Shown here piece after piece: positions 42,745 to 50,389 of a stretch of 64,000 nt of DNA (position 1 is the stretch's first letter; every line of letters starts with the position of its first letter). The notes below the pieces were generated by a model. That model was given only the letters and a program-made list of their open reading frames with translations. It was not told the DNA's origin and ran no database searches. This DNA is from 67-14 sp035502775 (lineage in GTDB: Bacteria > Actinomycetota > Thermoleophilia > Solirubrobacterales > 70-9): the NCBI GenBank assembly GCA_035502775.1, contig DATJUB010000062.1, forward strand, positions 16,183-80,182. Direction: 5' to 3'. Made by a program: the position numbers and the translations under genes.

Positions 42745-44748
42745 TCATCGCGACGGATAGACGATCACCCGTCGGTGCCGCGACCGGGTGGATTCGAACG
42801 GCCAGCCCGCCTCGGGCAGCGAGACCGCGCGGAAGAGGATCTTCTGGGCGTAGGCGATCGTCCTGAACCGGTAGCGGTACTCGAACCGGCCTCGGGGATC
42901 GGTCCGGATAACCTCGACCGGGCGCCACCGGTCCCGGGACGGATCGAAATACTGGATGGCGAGCAGCTTGCCGTCCGCCGGTGGCGGGACTCCCCTGCCG
43001 GAGACCCTTCCCGACATCGTCGCGGTGCCGCCATTGAGCAGCAGATCCGGACTGACGCGGAACCGAACCCGGTCCGCGGCTCTCACGGTCAGCTTCCGGC
43101 TCATCGAGGGCCGGTCGATCCTCGTTCCGGTGAACCGGAGTCGCACCTTGCGGGAAGGGCCCGCGGCCAGCACGGCCGAGAACCGTCCGCCCCGATCGAC
43201 GAGCACGGTATCCACCGTCCGCTTCCGCGGTGATCCGGGTGCGTACTCCTGCTCGACGAGAACCGGTACCCCGGCGAAAGAGGCGCCTCTGGCCCCCGAT
43301 ACCCGCCCGCTGATCCTGACATCGCGCCGGGACTCCACCCTCAGGTCCGCAGCGGCGGCCGGTCTGCCCGTGAACCTGACCGAGACGGCCGTGGGCCGCT
43401 TCAGCGGAATCTTGAGCACGGGATTGTTCCGCACGTCATCCGAGAGACCGCGGTTTCCGGCACGGTCAAAAGCCTCGGCCCGGATCTCGTAGGAGCCGGG
43501 AGGCAGTTCGTCCGAAGGCAGCCGCGCGCTCATCTCGTCGCCCCGAAGCGAGGTCTCCAGCGGCCGGAACTCGCCGGAATCTTCCCGCGCCCGGAAAGCG
43601 ATCGTGCCGGACTCGACGCCGGACCCCGTATCGCGGACTGTCGCCCGCAGCAGTTCGGGGTCTTCGGGGTCGCGCTCCTCCACCACGGAAACCACGGGCG
43701 AGCGCCGGTCGATCCTCACGGTCGCCTCACCCGGCAGGCCGTGGACCTCACCATTGCCGGCCAGCCCGCCGTCGTTCGCGTTGCCGGCGAGATCACGTGC
43801 CCAGTACCGCACACGAGTGGCCCCTTCACCGGAAATCCTCAGGGTGGCCCGGTCGCCCCGCGACACAAGGGCGGGATCGCCGCCGGCACGGATCACGGTG
43901 ACCGGATCGCCGTTGTCCGACGCCGGTTTCGCCACCATCCCCGATCCGGAATCGGTGGCCACGACCTCGATTTCCACCGGTCCGCGGGCCCATCCCTGCG
44001 GAACGCCCTCCACCGTGGAAACCGGCTCGGTCCGGTCGACACGCAGCCGCTCCTCCCCGGGAACGGCCGAAGCCAGTCCCGCACCGGAGACACCCACAGC
44101 CGACACCCAATGGACACCCTCGCCCAAGCGATCGATCGTCACGGTCCGGGCGTCCGCACCCGACGAGAGGGACAGTTCACCCCGGAGGCAGCTTCCGGCC
44201 GGACAGGGACGGGCCGCCTGATTTCCGGAGATGCTCACCGCGTATCCCGAGATGCCGGACGGCCCGGCAGCCTGTGCGCGCTCGATCTCCATCTCGTACG
44301 GAAACTCGTCAGCCGAGAGCCATCCGGTGGCGGCTTCCGGAGACACATCACTGGGACGGGAATCATCGAAGCCGATCCAGGTCGATTCCGGCAAGCTGAA
44401 ATTGCCGAGCATGTCCCGCAGCCGGACTTCGATGCGGAACTCTCCGCGGTGAGGCAGGTTGATCTCGCCGATCCTCGGGCCCCTGCGGATCGAATGAAGG
44501 CTGGGCGATCCGGCCGAGCCATCGGCCAGATCGACGATCGTGAGCTCCGCCTCTTTGAGGCCCGCCCCCGCCTCGGCCGGGTTCACCCAGGTCACCTCGA
44601 TGCCGTTGCGGGACTGCCAGTACGAATCTCCGGTGACCCTCAATCCGAATGGGGGCTCGGGAGGGGCCGTCCCACGTGCGTCCGCGGGGGACACGACGGT
44701 GAGCAGCACGAGCGCGAGCAGACCGGCCAGCTTCGGGCGGAGGCTCAT
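42745..44748 (-). CDS. Secreted Ig-like-repeat protein coupled to the sigma/anti-sigma fusion
   Basis: 667 residues. Signal peptide 1-24, then four or more Ig/Bacterial-Ig-like domains: DSGSGMVAKPAS.., SGEGATRVRYWARDLAGN, VRDTGSGVESGTIAFR, and PGSYEIRAEAFDRAGN are the usual end strands of such domains. C-terminal domains with RISGRVSG..GVPVLVEQEY and MSGRVSGRGVPPPADGK resemble carboxypeptidase-regulatory-like or sdrD-type beta-sandwiches. The ATG overlaps the upstream stop by four bases (ATGA), so it is translated together with the sigma factor fusion. No catalytic motif seen; probably a surface or envelope protein. Confidence 0.8.
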   Translation of the reverse strand: MSLRPKLAGLLALVLLTVVSPADARGTAPPEPPFGLRVTGDSYWQSRNGIEVTWVNPAEAGAGLKEAELTIVDLADGSAGSPSLHSIRRGPRIGEINLPHRGEFRIEVRLRDMLGNFSLPESTWIGFDDSRPSDVSPEAATGWLSADEFPYEMEIERAQAAGPSGISGYAVSISGNQAARPCPAGSCLRGELSLSSGADARTVTIDRLGEGVHWVSAVGVSGAGLASAVPGEERLRVDRTEPVSTVEGVPQGWARGPVEIEVVATDSGSGMVAKPASDNGDPVTVIRAGGDPALVSRGDRATLRISGEGATRVRYWARDLAGNANDGGLAGNGEVHGLPGEATVRIDRRSPVVSVVEERDPEDPELLRATVRDTGSGVESGTIAFRAREDSGEFRPLETSLRGDEMSARLPSDELPPGSYEIRAEAFDRAGNRGLSDDVRNNPVLKIPLKRPTAVSVRFTGRPAAAADLRVESRRDVRISGRVSGARGASFAGVPVLVEQEYAPGSPRKRTVDTVLVDRGGRFSAVLAAGPSRKVRLRFTGTRIDRPSMSRKLTVRAADRVRFRVSPDLLLNGGTATMSGRVSGRGVPPPADGKLLAIQYFDPSRDRWRPVEVIRTDPRGRFEYRYRFRTIAYAQKILFRAVSLPEAGWPFESTRSRHRRVIVYPSR

Positions 44749-46070
44749 GGCCCGAACTCACCCCCTCCACCGCCGACCGGTACCGCGGGTGGAGGTACCG
44801 CCGGGGCGGGAGCCGCAGCCGGCGGAACCGGCTGCACCGGCGTGCCCGCCGCCTCGGGCGTGAATTCGTTCTCGGTCGGGGTCGGTTTCGGGGCCGGCTC
44901 GACCCTGTTCCGCTCGGCCGTGGGGTCCTCCCTGGACGGAGCACCGGAGGGCTCTCCGGAGGATTGCGGCCGGGCTCCGGCGTCCTGCCGAACCGGGCTC
45001 GCGATCGCAGGCGTCGGGCGTTCCGGGGCGGGCGTGGAAATCGCACGTTCCCCACCCCCACCGGGAAGCAGAGCGGGAGCGGGCAGGACACCCGTCGCCA
45101 GGCAGGCGGCACCGCCCGCCGCGCCCACACAGACGGTCGCCAGCTTCGCCAGTGCGGCCGCCCCGGCACCCCTCGCACCACCGCCGATCGCGACCGAAGA
45201 GACCGCCGCGTCGGATCCTCCGAGTCCGTTGAATCTGGTCTGTGCCGAGACGAACGCCTCCTGCGCTCGTTCGAACAGCGATCGTCCGAGCGGCAGCGCC
45301 GGGAACAGGGCGATCGCCGCCTTCGGGGCCGCCCGGTAGGCGCGAAGCGTGGCCCGGCAATGACCACAGGCGGCCAGGTGGATCTCGACCGCTTCCAGCT
45401 CGTCGGGGTCGGCCTCGCCATCACAGCTCGCCGAGATCAGCGGCTGGAAGAATTCACATCGATCCCCGGCTTCGCTCTCACGGAATTTCGAACGGAAACT
45501 CTGCCTTCCCTCGGCCAGGCAGCGGTTGACCTTGGTGCGCGTCCACTCGTTGATCGCGGCGATCTCCGCGTAGCTGTACCCCTCGGCCAGCATCGTCAAC
45601 GCCTTCAATTCCTGTGGTTTCAGCCGGGACAGCGCCTCACGGCTCCGCGCTACCTTCTCGCGCTTGACGGCGCGTTCGTCCGGTGAGTCGGCGGTGGATG
45701 GAATCAAGCTGACCCAGTCCTCGGAGTCGTCCTCCCTGGAAGCCGACGCCGGCCGGCCCAGGATCCGCTCGCGCTGCCTGCGTACCAGGAGCGCCTCGTG
45801 CTTGATCACGGTGCGGGTCCAGGGAAGCAGCTGGCGGGGATCGGTGGTCGGGGCCTTCGACAGCAGGATCTCGATGCCACGCTGGTAGGCATCCTCCGCG
45901 TCTTCGGAGCAGATCGAGTAGCGCCTGGCGGAACTTCTCAGGGCGGGGTCGTACCCCCTGATCAATTCGATCGCGGCCCTTTTCCGGCTCGCGAGATCGC
46001 GCTCCGGGGAAACACCTATCTCCGGATCCGGCGCCCTAAACGCCGGGTCCACATGCTCTGCCTGGGTCAT
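44745..46070 (-). CDS. ECF-type sigma factor fused to zinc-binding anti-sigma and membrane/Pro-rich domains
   Basis: 441 residues. Sigma region 2 at about 30-100 (SEDAEDAYQRGIEILL...LPWTRTVIKHEALL) and region 4 HTH at about 145-195 (LKPQELKALTMLAEGYSYAEIAA). Then follows a ZAS-type zinc-binding anti-sigma segment, CDGEADPDELEAVEIHLAACGHC (His231, Cys235, Cys238), a hydrophobic stretch (301-335), and an extracytoplasmic Pro/Ala/Glu-rich tail. Sigma and anti-sigma are normally separate genes; here one chain would tether the sigma domain to the membrane, implying release by proteolysis. ATG at 46070 with GGAGGGG upstream. The secreted Ig protein is coupled downstream. Confidence 0.87.
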   Translation of the reverse strand: MTQAEHVDPAFRAPDPEIGVSPERDLASRKRAAIELIRGYDPALRSSARRYSICSEDAEDAYQRGIEILLSKAPTTDPRQLLPWTRTVIKHEALLVRRQRERILGRPASASREDDSEDWVSLIPSTADSPDERAVKREKVARSREALSRLKPQELKALTMLAEGYSYAEIAAINEWTRTKVNRCLAEGRQSFRSKFRESEAGDRCEFFQPLISASCDGEADPDELEAVEIHLAACGHCRATLRAYRAAPKAAIALFPALPLGRSLFERAQEAFVSAQTRFNGLGGSDAAVSSVAIGGGARGAGAAALAKLATVCVGAAGGAACLATGVLPAPALLPGGGGERAISTPAPERPTPAIASPVRQDAGARPQSSGEPSGAPSREDPTAERNRVEPAPKPTPTENEFTPEAAGTPVQPVPPAAAPAPAVPPPAVPVGGGGGEFGP

Positions 46071-46191
46071 CAATCCCCTCCTGGGACTCCCGATGAATGA
46101 ACTGAAGCAGTGGACAATCAGTAGCGGCTGACCCCAAGGATCGCCAGTTTTCGTTGCAATCTCCTCATATAAAAACCCGCATTTTGCATAC

Positions 46192-46215
46192 TTTACTCAA
46201 GTTTTCCTGAGTAAA
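46192..46215. promoter_or_regulatory. Palindrome TTTACTCA-N8-TGAGTAAA
   Basis: An inverted repeat with one additional matching flank on each side, in the A/T-rich 207-base gap between the sigma-fusion gene (minus) and the small gene at 46278 (plus). The same half-site geometry, TTTRCTCA-N8-TGAGYAAA, recurs at 49106-49129. Candidate operator for an unidentified factor, possibly the target of the local sigma system or of a repressor. Confidence 0.6.
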
Positions 46216-46277
46216 AGTTCTCCGGCCGCCGAAAAGAACTTCCATCCCACGCCCAGCGAACACCTAGAGTCTGGACG

Positions 46278-46505
46278 ATGGCGACCAGAGAAGAGATCGA
46301 GTCCATCCTGCCCAAGCTCGGCCGGGGAGCGAGGATCAACCTGAAGCTGAAAGAGGGCGGCGAGGTGCTCGGCACCCTCTACGGCGTGTTCGACGGCCAG
46401 GTATTCCTCGAGGAGGAGGAGATGGGCCCGATCGACCTCGACCGGATCGACAACCTGCTGGTGCGCATGCGAACCGAGGGACCGGGCGGCGATTTCCCCG
46501 GGTGA
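46278..46505 (+). CDS. Small conserved-looking protein, unknown
   Basis: 75 residues. After a helix (TREEIESILPKL) there are strands RINLKLKEGGEVLGTLYGVFDGQVFLEEE, then DLDRIDNLLVRM, a short helix-plus-beta pattern reminiscent of Sm-like or SH3-like small folds, though no family was recognised. TAGAGT ends 7 bases before the ATG, consistent with a leaderless transcript. The coding start is directly downstream of the shared palindrome at 46192. The role is unknown. Confidence 0.6.
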   Translation: MATREEIESILPKLGRGARINLKLKEGGEVLGTLYGVFDGQVFLEEEEMGPIDLDRIDNLLVRMRTEGPGGDFPG

Positions 46506-46537
46506 TTCCCGACCGGCCGGCAGCCAACCCGACCAGG

Positions 46538-47173
46538 TCAGCCCGGTTTTGATCGCAGGAGAACGGGCACTCTCGTTTCTCGGAAGATGTAGGCCGCGGC
46601 ATCGGAATCGATGAGTTCGGCGAGATCCATCATCTCTTCATGGCGCTTGTCCAGATCAAAACTGAAGATCGCGTCATGGTGTGCGATTCGATTCCTGAAG
46701 AGATGTGTCGGGCGCAGATATTTCATCACCTGCAGTCGCTTTCCATCACCGTTCGGAAATGCGAGCCTGGTCTTTTTTCTCCACAGCTCTTCGTAGTGTT
46801 TTGAGAAGAGTGCCAGCCAAAAACCGAATGACAGCGCGCCCACCAATCTGTCTCTGGTGACCGGCTTGCCCACATTCCTGATTCGCTGCTGAGCTTCGTC
46901 AACCAGCACGAGGCTTCTTTCGGTCATCAGATTCCGGTCGGTCAGCCAAAGCCCGGCGATCGGTACCTCGGCGGCCGGAGGCGTGTCCGGGAACTGCATG
47001 TCGATCGCATTGCGCAACAGAACCTCCAGGTGGTGAAGATCCTCGAAGAACGCCGCTGAGATGCGCACGTTCCATTGGTAGAGCCCCACTGCCCGATCGT
47101 GGTCACCTTGGCACGCATCGAGGTAGGACCTGAATCTTGGTTCGGCTATCCACAGTTCAATGGCATCGCCCAC
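46538..47173 (-). CDS. Abi-like HEPN-domain protein (putative phage-defence RNase)
   Basis: 211 residues. The blocks YQWNVRISAAFFEDLHHLEVLLRN, FGFWLALFSKHYEELW and LFRNRIAHHDAIF are those of Abi-like proteins of actinobacteria; the last carries the HEPN RNxxxH ribonuclease motif (Arg160-Asn161...His165). HEPN RNases act in abortive infection and toxin systems. GTG at 47173 is chosen because GGGAGGAGC lies 4-5 bases upstream; the longer TTG reading from 47215 lacks a site. A consensus TATAAT lies about 42 bases upstream. Base composition is visibly less G+C-rich than that of neighbours, a sign of recent acquisition. No antitoxin is adjacent; the solo form is common. Confidence 0.8.
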   Translation of the reverse strand: MGDAIELWIAEPRFRSYLDACQGDHDRAVGLYQWNVRISAAFFEDLHHLEVLLRNAIDMQFPDTPPAAEVPIAGLWLTDRNLMTERSLVLVDEAQQRIRNVGKPVTRDRLVGALSFGFWLALFSKHYEELWRKKTRLAFPNGDGKRLQVMKYLRPTHLFRNRIAHHDAIFSFDLDKRHEEMMDLAELIDSDAAAYIFRETRVPVLLRSKPG

Positions 47174-47214
47174 CGTCGCTCCTCCCAGCAGAATCCATTC
47201 CACCCATTGATACA

Positions 47215-47220
47215 ATTATA
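47215..47220 (-). promoter_or_regulatory. Consensus -10 (TATAAT) of the HEPN/Abi-like gene
   Basis: Minus-strand TATAAT, complement of ATTATA at 47215-47220, with transcription expected to start near 47208. No clear -35 is seen. Such a perfect -10 is unique in the window. Confidence 0.55.
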
Positions 47221-47228
47221 TGTTGAAT

Positions 47229-47264
47229 ACCCCGGTACCGGCTCTGCTTGCACCCGGCCGGGGT
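47229..47264 (-). terminator. Hairpin terminator after the beta-helix gene
   Basis: ACCCCGG-TA-CCGG pairs with CCGG-CCGGGGT around a 12-base loop, an 11-bp stem with a 2-base bulge. A T-run flanks it on the plus strand and an A/T-rich segment on the minus strand. It separates the beta-helix gene from the HEPN gene. Confidence 0.55.
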
Positions 47265-47285
47265 TTTGCTTTAAGGCGGACGGCC

Positions 47286-48986
47286 TCAGTTCAGCTGCAC
47301 GTTGAGCCGCTGCGAACGGCCGCCGGTGCGGACCGCCTTCACCTTGAGTGGATCGCCCACGTTGCCGGCCGCATCGGTCGGCCTGACCGTCACCCGATAG
47401 CGCCCCGGTTTCAGCCTGCGTTTCTTCACCCTGAGCGTGTTCACTCCGGACCGGCCCCGCTTGCTGACCGTGACGGTCTTCCGCTTCCTGCCGTTCTTCC
47501 GGGCCGGCACCGGCTTGATGGTGAAGCGGACCCTGGCGGCCTCGGAGAGACGGTAGGTGAGCTTGAACAGCTTGGACTTTCGGGGGACCCTCTTCGACCG
47601 CAGCTTGCTGACCACCGGCGGAGTGGTATCGCCCGCCGGGGGACAGATCGAAGGCTTCGTCTGACAGGTGGGAGCGATCGCCGGTGCCTCGTACGCGCCC
47701 TGGTCCCGCACCGCGATGCCGTCGCCGTCGCCATCCAGGGGGCGGATCGTGCCCGCCAAGTCCTCGAGGATCCCACCCGGCGCCGGATCCCCGGCATCGA
47801 TCGAGGGCGACTCCGCGCTCAGCCGGAAATCGGTGAAATTCTCGAAAAGCGGCGTCTGGCTGATGTTGCCGAGCGTCGAGCTCACGCCGCCGTCACCGGC
47901 AGCGGACCCCGTGCCATCGAAATTGGAATAGGAGATATCGAGATTCGCATTCCCGAATCCGGGAGCCCCGGCCGCCGCCGACAGATCCCATGTCTTGGCG
48001 AAACCGAAGACGATCGAGTCGCTGACCACCACGCCGGCATCACCGATCGCTGTATTGCCCGCGGCAACCCGGATCGCGGTCTCTGCCCCGCCTACGTTCA
48101 ACATCGTGTTGTTGCGGAAGGTGAGGTTCGCCTCGTCGGAGGTGCCGTTGTCGGTGCCGATCTGAATCGGCGGATATTCGCCCGCTTCGATCACCGAGTT
48201 CTCGATTGACGAATCGGCGTTGTAGACACCGAGCACCGTCGAAAGGCCGCTGGTAAAGCGGCTGCGCTCGATGTGAACCGGGATACCGGGAGTGACCGAC
48301 GAGATGACTCCGCTTTGGAAATCACGCACGTCGCTGCCGGTGATCTCCAGAGAATCGCCGGGAAACCAGCTGCTGGTGCCGAAGGCCCGATCGAACGCTC
48401 CACCCTCGGACCCGAAGAACCGGATGTCGCGAAAGGTGCCGCCGTTGAGGATGGAGGTGGCCCCACCGGATCCGGAGCTTCCGTTCAACGGGTTGCGGCT
48501 TTCGAAATTCACGCGCTCGAAGACATCTCCGTTCGTCTGGAGGGCCGCCCCATATCCCGGCCCGTCCGGAAAGCTGGCCGGGACGCGGATCGTGAGATCG
48601 CGCATCGTAACCACCCGATTCGAGATCCCATTGAGATCGACGACATACACGTTGCCTGATCCGTTCGAGGTGAGGATCGTCGCATCCCGGCCCGCCCCGA
48701 TGACCGCGAGATCATCGAAGAGACCCGTCCCGTTGGGACTGAAATTTGAAGCGGCCGGAGTCGTGCCCGCCGGGACGAAGATCCGATCCGGGATCCCGTC
48801 GTTGCCGTCGGTCTCCATCGCCGTCTGGAGATTCGCCTGAAAACTCGCCCCAGGAGGACAGGCGAGATCACCGAGATCAAGACAGAAATCGGTGGCCGAA
48901 GCCGAACCGGCCGTGGAGGCGAGCAGAACCGTACCGAACACCATCGCCGCCACGGCGGCCTTCAAGGACTCCCCCAGTGAATTCAT
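47286..48986 (-). CDS. Secreted right-handed beta-helix (pectate-lyase-like) protein
   Basis: 566 residues. Signal peptide 1-31 (ends SASA), then a parallel beta-helix at about 60-400 seen as repeating short strands with Asn/Ser/Gly turns (NVYVVDLNGISNRVVTMRD..., SLEITGSDVRDFQSG, NLTFRNNTMLNVGG), a DxDGDGIAVRDQGAYE segment as in choice-of-anchor or PbH1-repeat proteins, and a Lys/Arg-rich C-terminal Ig-like domain (LKPGRYRVTVRPTDAAGN). No catalytic residues were identified, so adhesin or glycan-binding roles are as likely as lyase activity. The start at 48986 follows from the signal peptide; the reading could extend further upstream, but those residues do not look coding. Confidence 0.78.
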   Translation of the reverse strand: MNSLGESLKAAVAAMVFGTVLLASTAGSASATDFCLDLGDLACPPGASFQANLQTAMETDGNDGIPDRIFVPAGTTPAASNFSPNGTGLFDDLAVIGAGRDATILTSNGSGNVYVVDLNGISNRVVTMRDLTIRVPASFPDGPGYGAALQTNGDVFERVNFESRNPLNGSSGSGGATSILNGGTFRDIRFFGSEGGAFDRAFGTSSWFPGDSLEITGSDVRDFQSGVISSVTPGIPVHIERSRFTSGLSTVLGVYNADSSIENSVIEAGEYPPIQIGTDNGTSDEANLTFRNNTMLNVGGAETAIRVAAGNTAIGDAGVVVSDSIVFGFAKTWDLSAAAGAPGFGNANLDISYSNFDGTGSAAGDGGVSSTLGNISQTPLFENFTDFRLSAESPSIDAGDPAPGGILEDLAGTIRPLDGDGDGIAVRDQGAYEAPAIAPTCQTKPSICPPAGDTTPPVVSKLRSKRVPRKSKLFKLTYRLSEAARVRFTIKPVPARKNGRKRKTVTVSKRGRSGVNTLRVKKRRLKPGRYRVTVRPTDAAGNVGDPLKVKAVRTGGRSQRLNVQLN

Positions 48987-49105
48987 TTCCCTACCTTGAG
49001 CGTTGGCTTTCCCTATTCGGACCAACGTACCCGATCCGGCGCCCGGACAGGAGAAACCCCGATACCAGTCGGCTCCCATTTGCAAGTCAGAAGGGGGTGC
49101 ACTAG

Positions 49106-49129
49106 TTTGCTCAAGAAGTCTTGAGCAAA
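49106..49129. promoter_or_regulatory. Palindrome TTTGCTCA-N8-TGAGCAAA
   Basis: A perfect 8-8-8 inverted repeat (in fact 10-bp arms, TTTGCTCAAG and CTTGAGCAAA, around AAGT), centred 36 bases upstream of the start codon at 49153. It shares half-sites and spacing with 46192-46215. Probable operator of the actinoporin-like gene. Confidence 0.68.
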
Positions 49130-49152
49130 ACGAACGGATTCGAGAGGACCTC

Positions 49153-50259
49153 ATGAGTGGAGAAGATGCGACGGCCGACAAGGCGATGCTGCACGAGCAC
49201 GGAATGGCGGCTTGCGCCCGGATAAAGGCGGAGCTGGACGTGGACATATACGCCCTGCTCACCACCGACGAACCAGAGGAGCAGCGGCTTAGCAACGCAC
49301 GAAGGGAATTCGTGGCCGCGATCTTCGCACGAGCCGACCGGGAGAGCCTGACCGAGCTTCAGCTGCCTCCCGACCAGCTGAAGGCGACCCTCGATCTCGC
49401 CGCGGAGATGGAGGTCTCCCCGAACTGGGCCTACACGGAGAAGGACCTGCCCTACCTGATGCAGCTCCAGGGCCAGGAGCTGATGGACCACGTCGTGGAC
49501 CTCCAGAAACGGCTGGAACGGGCGTCGCTCACCAAGGACATCGCCGCCCTGGCCGCCACCCTGGTCGGCGGTGGCATCCTCTCGGTCGGCATCCCCGCGG
49601 TGATCGCCGCGGTGCGGGCATTGATCGGCGGAGCGACCATCCGGGCGGCGGCCATCGCCGGAATCCGGGCGGTCTCGATGGCGACCGTCGTGGTCGCGGT
49701 GGCTCTGGTGCTGCTCGGCCTGATCGCCTGGCTGATCTTCGAGAATCCGAAGAAGCTCGCGGGCATCGTGCTCAACAACACCGACCACGACTTCGTCGTG
49801 AAGGGCTTCCGCGGAGAGGGCGGCGACCTCTACATGGACCACGGATCGATGGTGGACTTCATGCAGGACAACGCCGATGGCCTCGGCAGCGACAAGGTCC
49901 AGATCAAGGGACGCGCGATCATCGAGCCGGGCAGCCCCGACAACGTGTACTACGCGGGCCTCTACTTCGCCGACAAGAACGTCGGCTTCTTCGGGGCGGA
50001 GGGAACGATGATCTTCCGCGCGACCAAGGGCGACGCGGCTTTCGCGCATCAGTTCGCCTGCCCCTACTCGGAAGACAACGGCTCCAACATCGCGGTCTAC
50101 AAGGGATCACCCGGAATCAAGGACCTCAACAAGCAGATGTACAAGGACCGCAAGGTCCGGGTCCAGCTGACCGATGGCCCTTACGCGATGCAATCCACCG
50201 TCAATGCTCCCCGCGGGGGCGAGGTCGCCTGTCTGGCCGTAATCACCCAGAACGGCTGA
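49153..50259 (+). CDS. Membrane protein with C-terminal actinoporin-like (cytolysin/lectin fold) domain, candidate pore-former
   Basis: 368 residues, start supported by GAGAGGA 6-7 bases upstream. No signal peptide. Residues 1-120 are helical and polar. Two hydrophobic stretches (131-160 and 162-196) are Ala/Gly/Val-rich with Arg between. Residues 200-365 form an all-beta domain that resembles sea-anemone actinoporins by eye: KKLAGIVLNNT against the anemone RKIAVGVDNES, then GAEGTMIFRATKGD with FACPYSEDNGSNIAVYKG against GAVGVLAYLMSDGN with FSVPYDYNWYSNWWNVRIYKG, and a shared MY about 12 residues later. The aromatic lipid-binding cluster (YNWYSNWW) is missing. Likely a membrane-acting effector; a non-toxic lectin-like domain is the alternative. 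A palindromic operator lies upstream. Confidence 0.6.
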   Translation: MSGEDATADKAMLHEHGMAACARIKAELDVDIYALLTTDEPEEQRLSNARREFVAAIFARADRESLTELQLPPDQLKATLDLAAEMEVSPNWAYTEKDLPYLMQLQGQELMDHVVDLQKRLERASLTKDIAALAATLVGGGILSVGIPAVIAAVRALIGGATIRAAAIAGIRAVSMATVVVAVALVLLGLIAWLIFENPKKLAGIVLNNTDHDFVVKGFRGEGGDLYMDHGSMVDFMQDNADGLGSDKVQIKGRAIIEPGSPDNVYYAGLYFADKNVGFFGAEGTMIFRATKGDAAFAHQFACPYSEDNGSNIAVYKGSPGIKDLNKQMYKDRKVRVQLTDGPYAMQSTVNAPRGGEVACLAVITQNG

Positions 50260-50389
50260 TCTCCCAGGAGCCCTCCGCCGCGACCCGATCCAGCTCAGCG
50301 AGAGTCTGAAGCCAGATCAGGTTGCGGCGGTCGGCCCCAGATCCGCCCCACGGGCTCGGGGTACGGATTCTCCAATACCATCCCTCGAT

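Noticed and set aside
47171..47215. TTG start at 47215 for the HEPN gene
   Set aside because: The GGGAGGAGC Shine-Dalgarno falls inside that reading and points to GTG at 47173.
49003..49152. Longer N-terminal version of the actinoporin-like protein from 49003
   Set aside because: It would run through the palindromic operator and has no Shine-Dalgarno; the ATG at 49153 does.
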